DNA of 64,000 nt from Labia minor (lineage: Eukaryota > Arthropoda > Insecta > Dermaptera > Spongiphoridae): contig OY720350.1 in NCBI GenBank assembly GCA_963082975.1, positions 7,211,488 to 7,275,487 of the forward strand, given 5' to 3'. Position numbers and translations under genes: made by a program. Each line of letters opens with the position of its first letter. The first letter of the stretch is position 1. Below are positions 33,575-46,545 of the stretch, in pieces. The notes beneath the pieces are model-generated. The model worked only from the letters and a program-made list of their open reading frames with translations, searched no databases and was not told the DNA's origin.

Positions 33575-34769
33575 ATATATTCTTTGTTTTATAATTTTTA
33601 AACTATATTCTACTTATGCTTAATAACAAATAATTATACAAGATGTATAACATTTATTTATTTATTTATTTGTCACTTTTTATGATTATGCCATGATTAC
33701 GTTTAAAATAACCGTCAGGTAGAATAAGTATATAAGTTTCATCTGTTGTAAATAAAATATCAGATAAAATTGATTTTATTTGAATTATATAACAGACTTG
33801 TGACTCTCTTATATATTTATTGTATTTAACATTAATTTGAATATTAATCATGGATTAATATTGAAAATTTTATAGTTATTTATTTTTTAAAAACATCAAT
33901 TAGTTTAATAGTACGTGATTATTTATTATTAAACACAGTTCAAGTTTATTTTTTTTTTTTGACGATTAGGGTTAATTACACGGGCATTTAATGAAGAAGA
34001 AAAACAAAAAAAAATTAGAAAAAGAATGGTTTCTTTAGAGATCCTAAATTCCAATCTCAATCCCAAAGTATAGAGGAGCTTGAAAAGGGTTGTGGCAGGA
34101 GGTCGGTTGGGTGTGAGTTTGGGTGGCGAGGGAGTAAATTTGAAAGGTCGACTGAACTCACAAGGCCTTTCTCTATCTCACTCTACCTAGAAGGGTAATG
34201 TTTGAGTTGAGAGTTGTTGTAAGGTTCTTCTCTCCAGCGCACTCTTTTACCCTTTACTCTGTCTCCCTTTTCAGATTCCCAAATAACAGATAAGCGCTTC
34301 CGAGAATCCAGCCAGCGTCATGTCACGTATAGGCTCAACTCTATACCTGACAAATGCAGCTGAACACAAAGATAAAAAATCAAAAAATATGTTTTGCCAA
34401 AATAGAAATTGTACACTTACACATACAAGGATAATATATCATAAACTATGTATTTTATCTTACTGATCGAGTATCAATAAATAAATTGATTTCTATACGA
34501 AAGGTTAATATTAAAATCAACATTTCATTGATGGAAAAAAAAAAAATAAAGAATGAAAAACCCAAAGATACATTAAAAGTTAATCTTGATTTATTATTTG
34601 TAAATTATTTCTTTCTCAATTGAATTATGTATTATTATTCAGAAAACGATTATATTAATATAATTTTATTTCTTTTTTCTAATAAATATTTAATTTATTA
34701 TTTTTCGACACTATATATATATATATCTTGGTTTAGGTTACCGTGAATATTATTTCTATTATTACTATC
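33575..34769. other. AT-rich DNA with a GC-richer block
   Basis: About 34020-34340 is clearly less AT-rich, with a possible splice acceptor (TCTCCCTTTTCAG at about 34274) followed by 28 open codons. Too weak to call an exon. Confidence 0.3.
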
Positions 34770-35115
34770 AGGGATATAATCACGTATTTTTGTGAGGTTG
34801 TTTTCTCGACGTTTTGACACCCATTTTGGCGCCATTTTCAAGAGATTTAGGTGGGAATATTGTTGGGACTCTGGGTCTTAGTCTGTGTGACCAAGGGTTA
34901 ATATCGGGATTTTGGGTTGATAGGTTGGATGGTTTTGTACTCACTGCGTTGCTCTGGAGCTCCGAAGAATCCTGGGCATATATATATATATATATCTTTA
35001 TTCGTTTATTCATTGGTTGAGTGTTGTTGATGTTCAGGTTGTGAAGTTGTACTTTAGTTTCATTGTGATTTGTTGGCCAAGTCACCACCAGGAAAACTGG
35101 TGTAGTGCCTAGCAA
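34770..35115 (-). repeat. retroelement 3' end with hammerhead-like fold, copy 2
   Basis: On the minus strand the segment contains the same GGCGCC-stem fold as 4318-4452, here decayed further (GGTGTC and CAAAAC), then a matching ATACGTGATTAT block and an A/T-rich tail. Upstream an open frame runs to about 35115 and includes a low-complexity Tyr-Ile stretch from an AT repeat; this may be the end of a Penelope-like or LINE protein, but nothing diagnostic is visible. Confidence 0.4.
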
Positions 35116-36295
35116 TCATAATTCATCTGAATATATTAATGAAGTAAAAGACATTATTATACATTCAGAATAATGTAGTTTTTCAATAAGTGCAGGTAAA
35201 TTTAGTTAATGTATTTTGGTAACTAAAGTTGCCGTTCTACAAAGAAAATGTTAACAGAAGAGAAGAAATTGATCATTACACGTAATGATTACAAGAGAAG
35301 TAAGTTAAAAATGCATTGAAAATCATTTTTAGCTTTCAAATTTATTTGATGTAATTTTATACTAACAGCTGTCTGTCTGTATCTCTTTTTATTAAAAACA
35401 ATTATCTATCTATCTATATATCTATATATATATCTAATTGCATAATAATAAATAATAAATAAATAAATTCTATATGAATGAATTTAAAAAAATCATTTTA
35501 ATTTAAATAAAAGATTGGATTGATTTTTGTAGTAGACTCTCATAATAAATAATCTACGCTTAGAGAGTAGCGGATACTAAACGTACTTTCATTTAAATAT
35601 GAATAGCTCCATTATTCTAATTTATTTATTAAAGTGAAAAAAAAAATCCTTCTCATTGTCCCCATCTTTACAATTCGCAGTCATCTACATCCTTTTCTAT
35701 TATTCTTTGAATTTACTTAAAATATAATAAATGTAATTGTTCTCAATTGAAATTTGAATATTGAATTGGAATATTTAAGAACCTAATTATCATTGGTATC
35801 GGGGTGGGGAGTGGGGGAGAGAGATGTTGTCAACGGTCACACAATATTAAAATATAAGGATTAGTTGATAATATATATAAATAATAATGCCACGGCATTA
35901 AATAAACTTTAAAAATAAAATAAATATTATTTCAAAATATATTTAATATTTAATATTAGTTAAATCAACTAACTTGTTATATGGTACATAATATCTACGA
36001 ACTATGATTATTCCGAATTTATATTTATTTTATGAAAGAAGTTCAGTATAGTGAGTAGAGTGAACCTCTACATTTAAATGGTAGTTTAATTTTAATAAAA
36101 TAGAACAATTCGCTACCGTAAAAAAAACAAACAAGCTTTTGTTTTATGTAAATTGAAAATTCATTTTAAAAGAGAAAATTTTCATTTCAAAATTAATTTT
36201 AAAAGAGAAAATTTTCATTTCAAAATTAATTTTAAAAAATTATATATTAATATTTGTTTTTTTAATTTATTTTAATATGTACTTTTATAGTAGCG
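35116..36295. other. AT-rich DNA, no gene seen
   Basis: It contains an ATCT run at about 35403-35435 and a 34-bp tandem duplication (about 36165-36236). Confidence 0.5.
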
Positions 36296-37772
36296 GAAAA
36301 AAAAGAATCTAATCACCGAACGATATTGTTTTTTTTCCATTTTTGTACAACTGATCGAAACGCTCGATTCCAAAGGCTGTCAAAACACAATTAGAGAAGG
36401 GAATTGACTGAAACTTTGACAGTAGGCTAGTCAAAGATTGTACTCACAGACTATCTATAAGATGTCCCCACTCCGGGTTAAATTTTGAAGCAAAGTTTTA
36501 GCACATCGCGCCACCTGGTATCGTCCTCGGCTAACTAATTTTATAAAAAATCGGGCTTGTGTGTGTGATTTTTTTTTTTTTTTTTCTTTTTTTTTTCTTT
36601 TTTTTTTTTAAGGAATATTGTGAATGTTGGGAATTAAAAAATTGTAGAATGAAAAATTATCTATTTGGAGATAAATATTGGTTTAATTTCCAAATAAATA
36701 ATTTTTAATTAAACTGAAAATTTTCTACAATCTTTTTATGTAATTAACATATCTAAAAGAAACGAATAATTTTTTATGTATATAAACAATATATATTTGA
36801 AAATTAATAAAAATTATAAAATTATATTTACAAATTATGTGATCTCACTATTAAACATATCTTATTTACATATTGTTTTTTCATATATTGTGAGACGTAT
36901 AAATTTACACCTTTGAAAATAGTTTTATTATTAAATACACAAAACATATTATCTTGGGTTACTTTCTGAGGTATCACTCCACGGTTTAACTTTTTCTTCT
37001 TGCTTGTTGTAAAATCGCTGTTTTCATGATTAATCCATCTGAGAAATGATAACAAATAATTTTAAAATAGTTTAATATATATGTTTGGAATATCGAATTT
37101 TAAGTACATGGGTTGATCGACAGGTTATAAATATGGTCTGTTTAATAAAAACTTAGCCTATTGTCTTGGATCAGGTATACGAAGAATAGTTAAATTAGAA
37201 AGAAACTCGTTCATTTTCAATAGACAACATATAATAATAATATATTCAAATATTTTATTTTATATGTACATAATTCAGTAATACTGATTATTAATGTAAA
37301 TATAAATAATAATATTTAATATGGCAAATATGTAAAATTTTGTAAATAAAAAAAATATTTAATAATATATTAATAAATTTAATATTAATATAAAATAATT
37401 TATATAATAAAATTTTACTTACTGTAGGCATGTTTGCAATTGCTGCCTTCGGATTTCGAATTTTTATGCACGATGTAGTCTGTGGCGAGGGGACAATGAC
37501 ACACATGGACTCACAACTGGGGGATGATTTTACAAGTCCAAGAAAATAAATTCAAATTTTATCTTCTGCAGTAGTGCGATCTCGAGAGCGCCTGGGGAGT
37601 TAAAAATTGGATGCCTGCAGCGCCAACTATTTATGTCCTAGAACACTAAAAACATGGGTTCAAAGGCTGCCTAAGAGTGGGATGGACCTGATTGTACTAC
37701 ATGATGGTAAAACTCTTTTGTGATAGCAGCGCCATCGGGCGGTGTGGCTAAGTACTTGTTGAATGACCCTCG
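36296..37772 (-). mobile_element. mariner-like 5' half, split by a 1.25 kb insertion
   Basis: Minus-strand copy of the 32003-32378 family: TIR ending CCCTCG at 37772, TA next to it, then the leader, interrupted at 36444/37699. The leader and transposase start continue to 36296, where the copy is truncated. The uninterrupted copy gives the pre-insertion sequence directly. Confidence 0.75.
36445..37690. mobile_element. unclassified 1,246-bp DNA transposon with 8-bp target duplication
   Basis: Flanked by perfect ATTGTACT direct repeats (36437-36444 and 37691-37698) in a mariner copy whose intact relative has a single near-match. Ends CACAGACTATC and GGATGGACCTG; CA...TG termini and an 8-bp duplication fit hAT or P superfamilies. 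The subterminal regions share GTCC/CACTC motifs but no clean TIR. On the minus strand a GC-richer block (37400-37520) ends at a donor-like GTAAGT, and a second open block lies at 36828-37055, so a two-exon transposase remnant is possible. No catalytic motif recognised. Confidence 0.65.
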
Positions 37773-39073
37773 TACATACTTCACATAGAGATACGTACCT
37801 AATTGGACTAATGAAGATATACCTATAACAACTACAATTTATAAAATGACATCTTTAAAATTTGTTAATAAAATTATCATCATTGTATTTTATAAATCTA
37901 GTAAATTGTTAAAATTATCTTACAGTAAAATATTATTTATAAAAATAAATAATTCAAAACGTAAATAATTTATGCCAAATTAATTTACATAAATTAATAC
38001 AAAAAAAAAATATTGATTAAATATTAACGTTTAGACTAGAATTAAAAGCTTGAGGGAGATTATATATATGTACCTAAAACTGTATAAATTAAAATATTGA
38101 ATTGTATTAAATAATTATTTAAAAAGGATAATAAATTAATTTAATATTATATTTTAAATAAAATATTATTCTTTTTTTATATTATTGTATTATCTACATT
38201 TATAATATAAATATGTATATAATAATATTATATATTAATATATGTGGATAAATTAGTTTAAAAATTAATAAATAAATATTTATCACCAATATTTTTATAC
38301 TATATATATTTTTTAATGTCAGTTAATATTATGTAAACTAATGCATTTTCAAAAAAAAAAAAATTCTATTGCCTATTTAAAATATTGGATAATATAATAT
38401 TATTTTGTTTAAAATATAATATAAATTAATAATAATATTCTATAATAGCTATAAATTAAATGATTATATTTTTAAGATAAATTAATTAAACAGTTGTAAT
38501 GAATAGAAATGGGATTATAGTAATATGTTAATATGTGATGAACATTAGTAAATTATTAGTACATATAGTAAATTAAACATCCGTTATTGTCTAATATTTT
38601 CAATCATAATCTCAAAAGATAAAATACTATACTCACTCTTTTTTTTTTAATTGCAATATCCATTTCTTTTAAAAGTAAATCAATGACATAAAATGTAGGA
38701 AATAGCAAATTCCAACTTAGGGAAATGGGGACAAAAGCCAGCTGCAGTGAATTAACTTTTGCCCCCCAAGTCGACTGAATAGTCGGCCAAAGGAATTATT
38801 CATGCCTGTACAAAGATACACTCTCGTTGATTAATAATAAGGATCTATCCCATATAAAATGAAAATGGGTTGCAAGTCGAACCCAAGAGATGTTGTGAGT
38901 GCGGATGTGGGAATGAGAAAAAAAAAGAAGGGCGGTTTTGCTGTTGTAAACAGAGAGATGGAGAATCCTTTTGGAAATATTAACGACATTCAATGAATTG
39001 TTCTGTTGCGGGTGTATACCACAAATAAAATCCATACAAATTCTCCTCCTTTACTTCTTTAAAATAAGTAAAA
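37773..39073. other. AT-rich DNA with a GC-richer block
   Basis: About 38690-39050 is less AT-rich and free of known repeat families, with CAGCTGCAG and a CCCCCC run. It could be conserved non-coding DNA. No coding evidence. Confidence 0.35.
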
Positions 39074-39698
39074 ATAAGTAGACCTGTGGCCAGGTCCGAA
39101 CCGACCGACGGTTTGAAATAAATTAATTTCCAGCTACAGAAACAATTTCAAATAATTTTAATATATCTATTAATGCAATAAAAAACAGATATGAATATAA
39201 CATAAATAGTTTTAATTTTATTTTATTTATAATATATATGTAAGACCAGGCTGTGACGTCATGAATGGCTGGATGACGTCATATAATTTTAAATTAATAA
39301 AAACCTATAAAGATGATTTTTCGACGATAAAACCAATACAAAGTGAATGATTCGTGATGATATGTAAAAAATCTCCTCATGTGAAATTTGGTGTGAAAAT
39401 AACCCTTTCCTTCCTATCGTCGATCGCTAATACTACCACTTCCAGTTCCCGGATTTGCACCAAAAGTTGATCATTTCATCCCACTGATGCATTGAGTAAA
39501 TATACTAAATTTCATCAAAATCCGTTGAGCCGTTCAGGCTGTACACATCTATACGGACGGACAGACGGACGGACAGACATTATGCTAAAAATACTTTTTT
39601 CTGTTTAGAAAATGCATGATTCGTGGAGATATGTAAAAATCTCCACATGTGAAATTTGGTGTGAAAACAATACCTCCCTTACTATCGTCGGTCGGTAA
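39074..39698 (-). mobile_element. HINE-like element, family B copy 5, near full length
   Basis: Minus strand. 3' end at 39074 (AATAAGTAGACCTGTGG, hairpin and CCGACCGACGG), paired CRE-like motifs (39253-39282), core, (GGAC)n microsatellite at 39555-39580, and 5' end GTCGGTCGGTAATT at 39698. Confidence 0.75.
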
Positions 39699-39773
39699 TT
39701 AAATAATTACTTTTAATCTCTCTCTCTCTTTCTTTTTAAATACACATAAACAAACATATATATATATATATAT

Positions 39774-40214
39774 ACGAGGGTGGGGTGAAAAGTTTCCGGC
39801 CTGACCAAAAAAAAAGATGTTTTTAAATTTTTTTTTTTTGCTTTATTGTTCAACATAATCTCCATCATAACGGTGTTCTAATTAATTTAATTAATTAAAT
39901 TAATTAATTAATTGATTAAATTTAATTGAATTTAAGTCTCATCAACAGTTATGAATCGACGCAAAAACTCGTTTGGATTACGCCTACAGCGCCAAATGGT
40001 TTTTCGAAGTAGTTTCTGGTCTAACGTTAGCAAACGCGGCACCCACGTTGCACACACCTTTCCATATTCAAATGGTTGTGCAAAATATTTTGCACACGTT
40101 CAGCTGACATCGTACAAGTCTCAGCTATCTTGAATGTTGAAAAATAAAGCAAAAAAAAAAATTTAAAAACATAATTTTTCTTGGTCAGGCCGGAAACTTT
40201 TCACTCCGCTCTCG
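39774..40214 (-). mobile_element. mariner deletion derivative with N-terminal transposase fragment
   Basis: Arms of about 80 bp starting CGAGGGTGGGGTGAAAAG, flanked by TA in AT runs. On the minus strand (about 40135 to 39938) the transposase reads SAERVQNILHNHLN, then after a frameshift CATWVPRLLTLDQKLL and RRFITVDE, which includes the first catalytic Asp. The rest is deleted. Non-autonomous. Confidence 0.75.
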
Positions 40215-40717
40215 TATATATATATATATATATACATCCAGAGAGAGAGCGAGAGAGAGTGTATTATTTACTATATATATTTATCTATATAAAAAAAAAT
40301 TAATAAATTTATTATACTTTTAATAATGAAAAATTAAACTTAAATCGAAAATAGAGTATCATATAGAATAGAGATGTGTAAAGTAAACTGTTTTTGAATA
40401 ATTACCAAAATTAGATCAATTCAAAAATAATTTATTATTTTTTTTTAAATTGACATTAAACCAATCCTCATCTTGAATGTGAGAATATGTATTAAAATAT
40501 ATTTAGCAAAAAAAAAACGAAACGTTAATTTAATAATATATTCTTAATTTTTCAATTCGAAATACATATAAAATTAAAATAAAATAAATGTTTTTTTTTC
40601 ATTTTTCTTTTGAATGAAACTTTTTAAATTTAAAATTTTATTTTATTTTTATTTATTTATTTAATTACATAGACGTAGATATATAATTGACATATTATTC
40701 TAAAATTTCTTATAAAA

Positions 40718-40750
<33 letters not shown>

Positions 40751-41711
40751 ATATATTGAAGGCTTAGTATGGGTTGGGTTATGAAAAAAATGGGTTTTAA
40801 AATTAATAAATTTTTTGTTTAATTTAATTTGGTAGTACTCTGGTAATTATTAATAGAAAATATTTTGGTGAATCGAGCGACGGTTGATAAGGGAAAAGAA
40901 AAAGTTGAATTCATTCAGAATAAAAATCAAACATTACATTAAGATAAAATTAATATTTAATAATAAAAGAATTTAATATAATTACGTATATTTGGTATCG
41001 TGAGAAATTATAAATAAGTAATTAACTATATAAAAAATAAAGTTATTTATTTAATATCATAAATTAAATCAAATTTTGTGTTTAATTAGCAATTGCAATT
41101 TATTAAGTATCGACCACTTAGCTGTTAATGATTCTATAAAGTTCGGTGCAAGGGGAGACATGTGAGTATTCTTCGGGTTATTCCTTCCAGGCATTCAATG
41201 ATCCACCTTCTATGGGCATGCAACTTCTTCGTTGGCCTCGAGCGATTATACTGGCTCTATCTCACTTAGAAATGAAGTCTCTCCATCCAATCTATGCCGA
41301 AGAATAATCAACATTCTTGTTTACATCTATAAGGAAAATTCTTATCCCCTCCAATTCGCCTCTGGCTAACTTTCCAATAATTCATCCCCATCTTGCACAC
41401 ATGTGTTCACTCGCCAATTCTCGCTAATTTTAAGAAACATGTCATGTAATTTATTATTATTTAAAAGTTTAATTCATGACAATAGTTTCTCTTCTTCAAT
41501 CTAGAATCTTTCTTTATATTGTCAATATTTGAATGTCAATTAAATGTTTATTTTAGGGCATTTTTATGCTTATATATATATATACATATATGGTATTTAA
41601 AAAAGAATTTCCTTTAAGAATTCTTCTCTCTTTCTCTTTCTCTCTCTTCTCCATCAAATTACAATAAAATATTTATTCTAAGTTTATGTTTATTTTTTGA
41701 GTTAGTTCCAG
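40215..41711. other. AT-rich DNA; GC-richer patch upstream of candidate exon
   Basis: AT dinucleotide runs at 40217-40234 and 40723-40747. About 41105-41440 is less AT-rich without coding evidence. A TC-rich tract at 41625-41650 lies just before the exon candidate. Confidence 0.4.
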
Positions 41712-41882
41712 CATCGGAGACGTTCTGAGTGATGGCTGGTGGGCGGCAGTGGCGTACCTCTGGGAAGGCGAAGCAGCTCCATCGGCTGTCGGTCGCTTGC
41801 CACCAGGCGCCACTCGTCGCTCGATCCTTCCGGTTGGTTAAGTGGTGCCTTCCTCCAACACCACATTCAAGACCCAGTCAAG
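41712..41882 (+). other. candidate internal host exon, 171 bp
   Basis: A GC-rich (about 60%) block bounded by an acceptor (TTAGTTCCAG, AG at 41710-41711) and a donor (CAAG|GTATAT). Its length is a multiple of three. One frame is open from an ATG at 41731 in good context to the donor, starting MAGGRQWRTSG. Another reads SDGWWAAVAYLWEGEAAPS and stops at a TAA, as a terminal exon would. I cannot decide between them and recognise neither. Same strand as the candidate exon at 24.2 kb. Confidence 0.4.
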
Positions 41883-42647
41883 GTATATTATTATTTTAAT
41901 ATTCCATTTTTACTAAAAAGTCTTTATACATAGCAACTTTACAAATAATTAATTAACTTTTATTATATAATTTCTAATATCATAAGGATTTTAATTTAAT
42001 ATAAAATAATGGCCTATTATATTCTTGTTCAAAATTATTATTGAAATATTTTAAGATTGTAATATATAAATATATATATATATAATAAATATAAAAGAGA
42101 ACCATCTAAAGAAATTAACAATAAATTTTTATTTGAAGTATGTATTTTATTTTTACTTTTTCTCTAAGATAGAATCAATACCATAAAATAAACTTCTAAT
42201 AATTTCTACATCACCACACAAAAGATTTATTTAAATATTTTCTTATAAAATGGAGGAAATTGAAGGGTTTCATTCAATATAGGATCATTTTTTTCTTTTT
42301 TTGGCACAAAATTTGAGAGAAAATTATATTAAAAATTTTAATTATATTTAATAATCCATTAATAAATCATTATATTAATTTCAAATATTTTACTAATAAA
42401 TTAATTTATCATGAAACAGATGTTACTAGTATTTTGCTACTAAGTTTTACTTAATGATTATTTAACTATACCTGTACTAACTCTAGTAATATTAGTTATA
42501 TCAATGATAACGATACATAATTTATATTTGAATTTTTAAACTGAAAAAATTTATAGAAATAAATTTAGAAGAAAAAAAATACAAATATTATCATGATTAT
42601 ATTTATTTATTTATTTATGGATTTTAATTTAGTTATTCAATACATTA

Positions 42648-42684
<37 letters not shown>

Positions 42685-43214
42685 TTTCTTGGCATTTCAC
42701 AATTTTTTTTTTTAAATTCTAAAAATCCTAAGAAAAATGACATTCATTTCTTTTTCAATTTCCCATCGAGTTAATTGAAAACTAATCAGCCAATCGGAGA
42801 TAGATAGATGTAGATCATTTAATCAATTCTAAAATGTTCTTCGTGCTCTTTCTTCAGGTAATTTCACCTTTAAATTATCGCATTCAATCTTTTAACCTCC
42901 CCTGTCTCCAGGTTTTTTTTTTTTTTTAATTTGTATATATTGCCTTATTGGCCGCGTAAAAGTTTCCTGCTTCATTTGCCTATTCAAAGCTCATTACAAG
43001 TACTTTGAATTCCCTCTGTCAGCATAATTAATTACCAAAAGTTACAAACAAAAGTCATTCTGTCGAATACTGCCAGGTGTTGGTCGCCATTCTTTCATTG
43101 AAAATTAAAAAAAAAAAAAAATTTCCAAGATTAAATGAATTTTTAATGAAAATTTACTTTCACTATTATAATAGTATAATTGAAAAGATCTGGTACATTT
43201 GAATGTAAATGACA
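41883..43214. other. AT-rich DNA, no gene seen
   Basis: An AT run at 42653-42680. About 42750-43100 is slightly GC-richer, with no coding evidence. Confidence 0.45.
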
Positions 43215-43548
43215 TAATAAGGGTTATTTTCACACCTAATTTTACATGAGGAGATTTTTTTACATGTCTCCACAAATCATGCACTTTGTATTGGTTTTAT
43301 CCTCGGGAAAATCATCTTCAGTAGTTTTTTCTTCATTTAAAATTATATGACGGCACGCAGCCCTTCATGACGTCACCGCCAGCGCCTCCTTATATATTAT
43401 AAATAAAATATAATTAAAAATATTTATGTTATATCCATCTCTGTTTTTATTGCATTAATAGATATATTAAAATTATTTGAAATTGTTCTATAGCTGGAAA
43501 TTAATTTATTTCAAGCCGTCGGTCGGTTCTACGCCTGGCCACTTATTA
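43215..43548 (+). mobile_element. HINE-like family B copy 6, 5' truncated
   Basis: Starts in the second head block (GGGTTATTTTCACACC), keeps one TGACGTCA and a mutated second copy, and ends GTCGGTCGGTTCTACGCC. The hairpin has lost its right half (TGGCC directly followed by ACTTATT). Confidence 0.7.
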
Positions 43549-43845
43549 TAAATAATCAAAAATAAAAAAAAAAAATTTTATATCACGATTTTAATCCATT
43601 TTTTGAATATAAAAATTTTATATATTATTTTTCTTGAATATTTTCTAATCTCTAAAGAATTTAAGTATACTTATATACATATTACCAAGAATATAATGAG
43701 ACTTGATTTTTCTTGTTACCAAATTGAAAATGTTATTTTTTATTTCTTTAGGAACCTATATTATTTAACTTTATATTGAACTTATATTTCTTGAGGTCAA
43801 ACACACATTTAGAAAATAATAATAAATAATAATAATAGTAATAAT

Positions 43846-43930
43846 AAAAACTAGCAGCTCAGCCCGTCTACGGTGCTCTTCGCATTTAGACAGAGGAGTC
43901 TGCTCCCTGTACCACCGAAGTAAAACGTAT
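43846..43930 (-). repeat. RTE-like LINE 3' end fragment
   Basis: On the minus strand GGTACAGGGAGC ... GAGCTGCTAG followed by a T/A-rich repeat tail matches the 3' end of the LINE fragment at 51200-51725. Confidence 0.5.
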
Positions 43931-44510
43931 TATTAGTTGAAAGTCTCTATGTAATAGATTTTCATTTATTTGATATATAAAACTAAAAATAACTTTTTTA
44001 ACTTGTTTGGTCTCCCCACAACTTCCCACAACTCTACAAAATTTAAATAAAATCAAATATTTATTTTTTTTTATTTAAATAGCATTTAATTTAAACTTGT
44101 GAATCATAATAATTGATTTACAGAAATATTGAATGCTTTAGTGATATTAGTTTTCCGATTTGGCATTGACATTCCTCATTGTTATTCTCTTAAGATTTCT
44201 AAAAAACTTATAAATTGAGTCCGGCTCCAGAGTTCAATTCATTTTCCCCCATCCAAGATCCATTAAAAATAATAATAATCAAATACTACTTATATTTTAT
44301 TATTAAAATTAAATATTTCAATTTTAAAGTATTATAATAGAACTTATTTTTCTGAATTTAATAGCAAATTCATTTTCAAAATTTTCAATTTTATTTGCAT
44401 ATATGATTGATTACATGTGTTAAAATTTAAATAAATTCAAAGATTTTAATCTATATATATATAATTTAATATTATCTTTATTAGTACAAAAAAGAATTTA
44501 TATAAAAAAA
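43931..44510. other. AT-rich DNA, no gene seen
   Basis: No recognised repeats. Confidence 0.5.
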
Positions 44511-44570
44511 ATCTGGAGTGTCTCCACTCGACTATCTAGTTGAATTAGATTAATTTTGGCGAGATAGTAA
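44511..44570 (-). mobile_element. 60-bp minimal HINE family C derivative (C8)
   Basis: Only the two ends remain: hairpin and 3' subterminal repeat (CTGGAGTGTCTCCACTCG), about 20 bp of the tail region, and the 5' head GGCGAGATAGTAA. Confidence 0.65.
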
Positions 44571-44642
44571 AAAAAAATCAATTTAATTTTTTTTTTTTAA
44601 TTAAAATATGAAAACGAGAAGAATAATTGTAATTGTAAAAAA

Positions 44643-45266
44643 TTCGGGAGTGTCCTCCCCTAGACTTTCCCGCATATAAATAGGTAATTAGGTTATTATT
44701 ATTATGTTTTAACAACAATAAAAATAAACAAACTAATTAATTTAAATTATAAAGTAAAATGGTTTAACACTATTATATATATTTATAATTTACACCTAAC
44801 GCTACTTGTATAGGTAAAATGTCACTTCCGGTAGTCAGATCATGATGAAATTTGGTATCTCAATTTTTTTCATATTTTTAAATCTATATACAAAATAGGA
44901 AGCAAATATCTCGAAGCAAACTGGTACTTTACTTGAAAGGTAAACGCAACCAGTGTAGGTAAAGTACCACTTCCGGTTAACCGATTTTGACGAAATTTTG
45001 ATAGAAATCTACAAACTGTGAATAATATCGGTGTACCAAATTTCGAAGTCCTAGCTTGATTAGTTTTTGAGTAAATTTGCTCACAGACATTACATACTTA
45101 CATACATAGATACATACATACATACATACATACACACACAGACATAATTCGAAAAATGGTATTTTCCGACTCAGGGAGGTCTAAAACGTCAAGATCTATC
45201 GAAATCTCGAAGTCGAAATTTTTGACGATTCCAATACTTCCCTTATACGAAGTATGCGGGAAAGTA
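44643..45266 (-). mobile_element. HINE-like element, family A copy 2
   Basis: Minus strand. Hairpin GGGAG-TGTC-CTCCC and ACTTTCCCGCATA at the left; core with CCACTTCCGGTT and ACCAAATTTC; (CATA)n microsatellite at 45098-45135; and at the right GTATGCGGGAAAGTA. It lacks the family B insertion of copy A1, so it shows the empty site. Confidence 0.75.
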
Positions 45267-45394
45267 ATTAAGCAATTCTATTAAAATTTTCACTTATTTA
45301 TATATTTATTGTTTTAAATTTCATATGACCAATCATTAAAAGAAAATTAAGTGCAAAAATGATTAGTAAATAATTTAAAATTAAAATATGATTT

Positions 45395-45805
45395 TTACTA
45401 TCTCGTCAGATGCCGAGATTTTATTGTTTTTATACGTTTTGAAGGTTCCTCAATCATTTTCACTAAGAGGTTAAGAACAATGTCTATGTGTCTGTGTATG
45501 TGTATGTGTGTATGTATGTAGACAAGATTACGCAAAAACGGTTTGAGCTAGAATCATGAAATTTGGTACACGGGGGCATTATTCAAAATTCGAAGTTTTC
45601 TATCAACTTTTGAGAAATGTAGCTCAATCGGAAGAGGGTAATTTTCTACAACGTTTTGATTTTTTTTCCTCTAACGTGACCGTAAAAATAAAGATATATG
45701 ATGGATAGTTTTTCACATAATTAAAAATTGTATAAAACTGCTATATATAGAATTTCAGCTTGATTGAATCACTGAAAGTACCGGAATTAATTTTTTAACA
45801 CTGCA
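45395..45805 (+). mobile_element. HINE-like family C copy 6, 3' truncated
   Basis: Head TACTATCTCGTCAGATG, microsatellite 45485-45520 and core GAAATTTGGTACA, ending abruptly at AACACTGCAC. The subterminal repeat and hairpin are missing. Confidence 0.7.
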
Positions 45806-46545
45806 CTGTGTGATTGTGGTTCAATAAAGTGAATAGTGTTCGCCTTATACTTTAATATATTTTAATAAAAACAAATTGTTTTCAATGAAAGAGATATTTT
45901 TTTTAGATTCTCACCTTTTTGTTTAATTAAATGTTTAGATTTATTTATTTATTTATTTTTTTATGAATAAAGATATTTATAATATTTTCATTTTAAATTT
46001 TATTGAATTGTGCCACCGATTTCATAATAATATTATAATATTAATTATCAACATCTCATTCATTCACTAATTCATAGATAGAAATTTGAAATTGAATCAC
46101 AAATAAATCGAAATCAAATAATAATTTTCAATATTTTTCTCTCAGGGAGATTTTCCAGTCTCTATAGAGAATACTACATAATATACTCTAATAAAACCTG
46201 AAATACATTGGAGCTTTTGTTATCTTAGCTTATCTAGCTTATTCCTATTCATTCCAGCTTTGAAACATCTTAAAGAAGTCTTTCGAGATGTTATGATTAT
46301 AGGACCACTATGATAATCAAATGAATGAATCCTTGGAGAGATCATTCATGTCTAGAAAGATGAATACGTTTTAGAAATGAATGATCATTCTTTGAGTATA
46401 TTTGACAAAATAATTAAAATCTTTCATCGATCTGTCTTCCTATTTCATCTTTCTTAAAATTACTTTTTATAATTATAAAAAAAAAAACAAAATATTATAC
46501 GTTCATACAGTTATATTAATTTGGAGATTATTTTCTTAAATAAAA
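45806..46545. other. AT-rich DNA, no gene seen
   Basis: No recognised repeats or coding blocks. Confidence 0.5.

Noticed and set aside
34814..35020. 68-codon plus-strand frame
   Set aside because: Contains an AT-repeat-derived Tyr-Ile run and overlaps the retroelement 3' end on the other strand.
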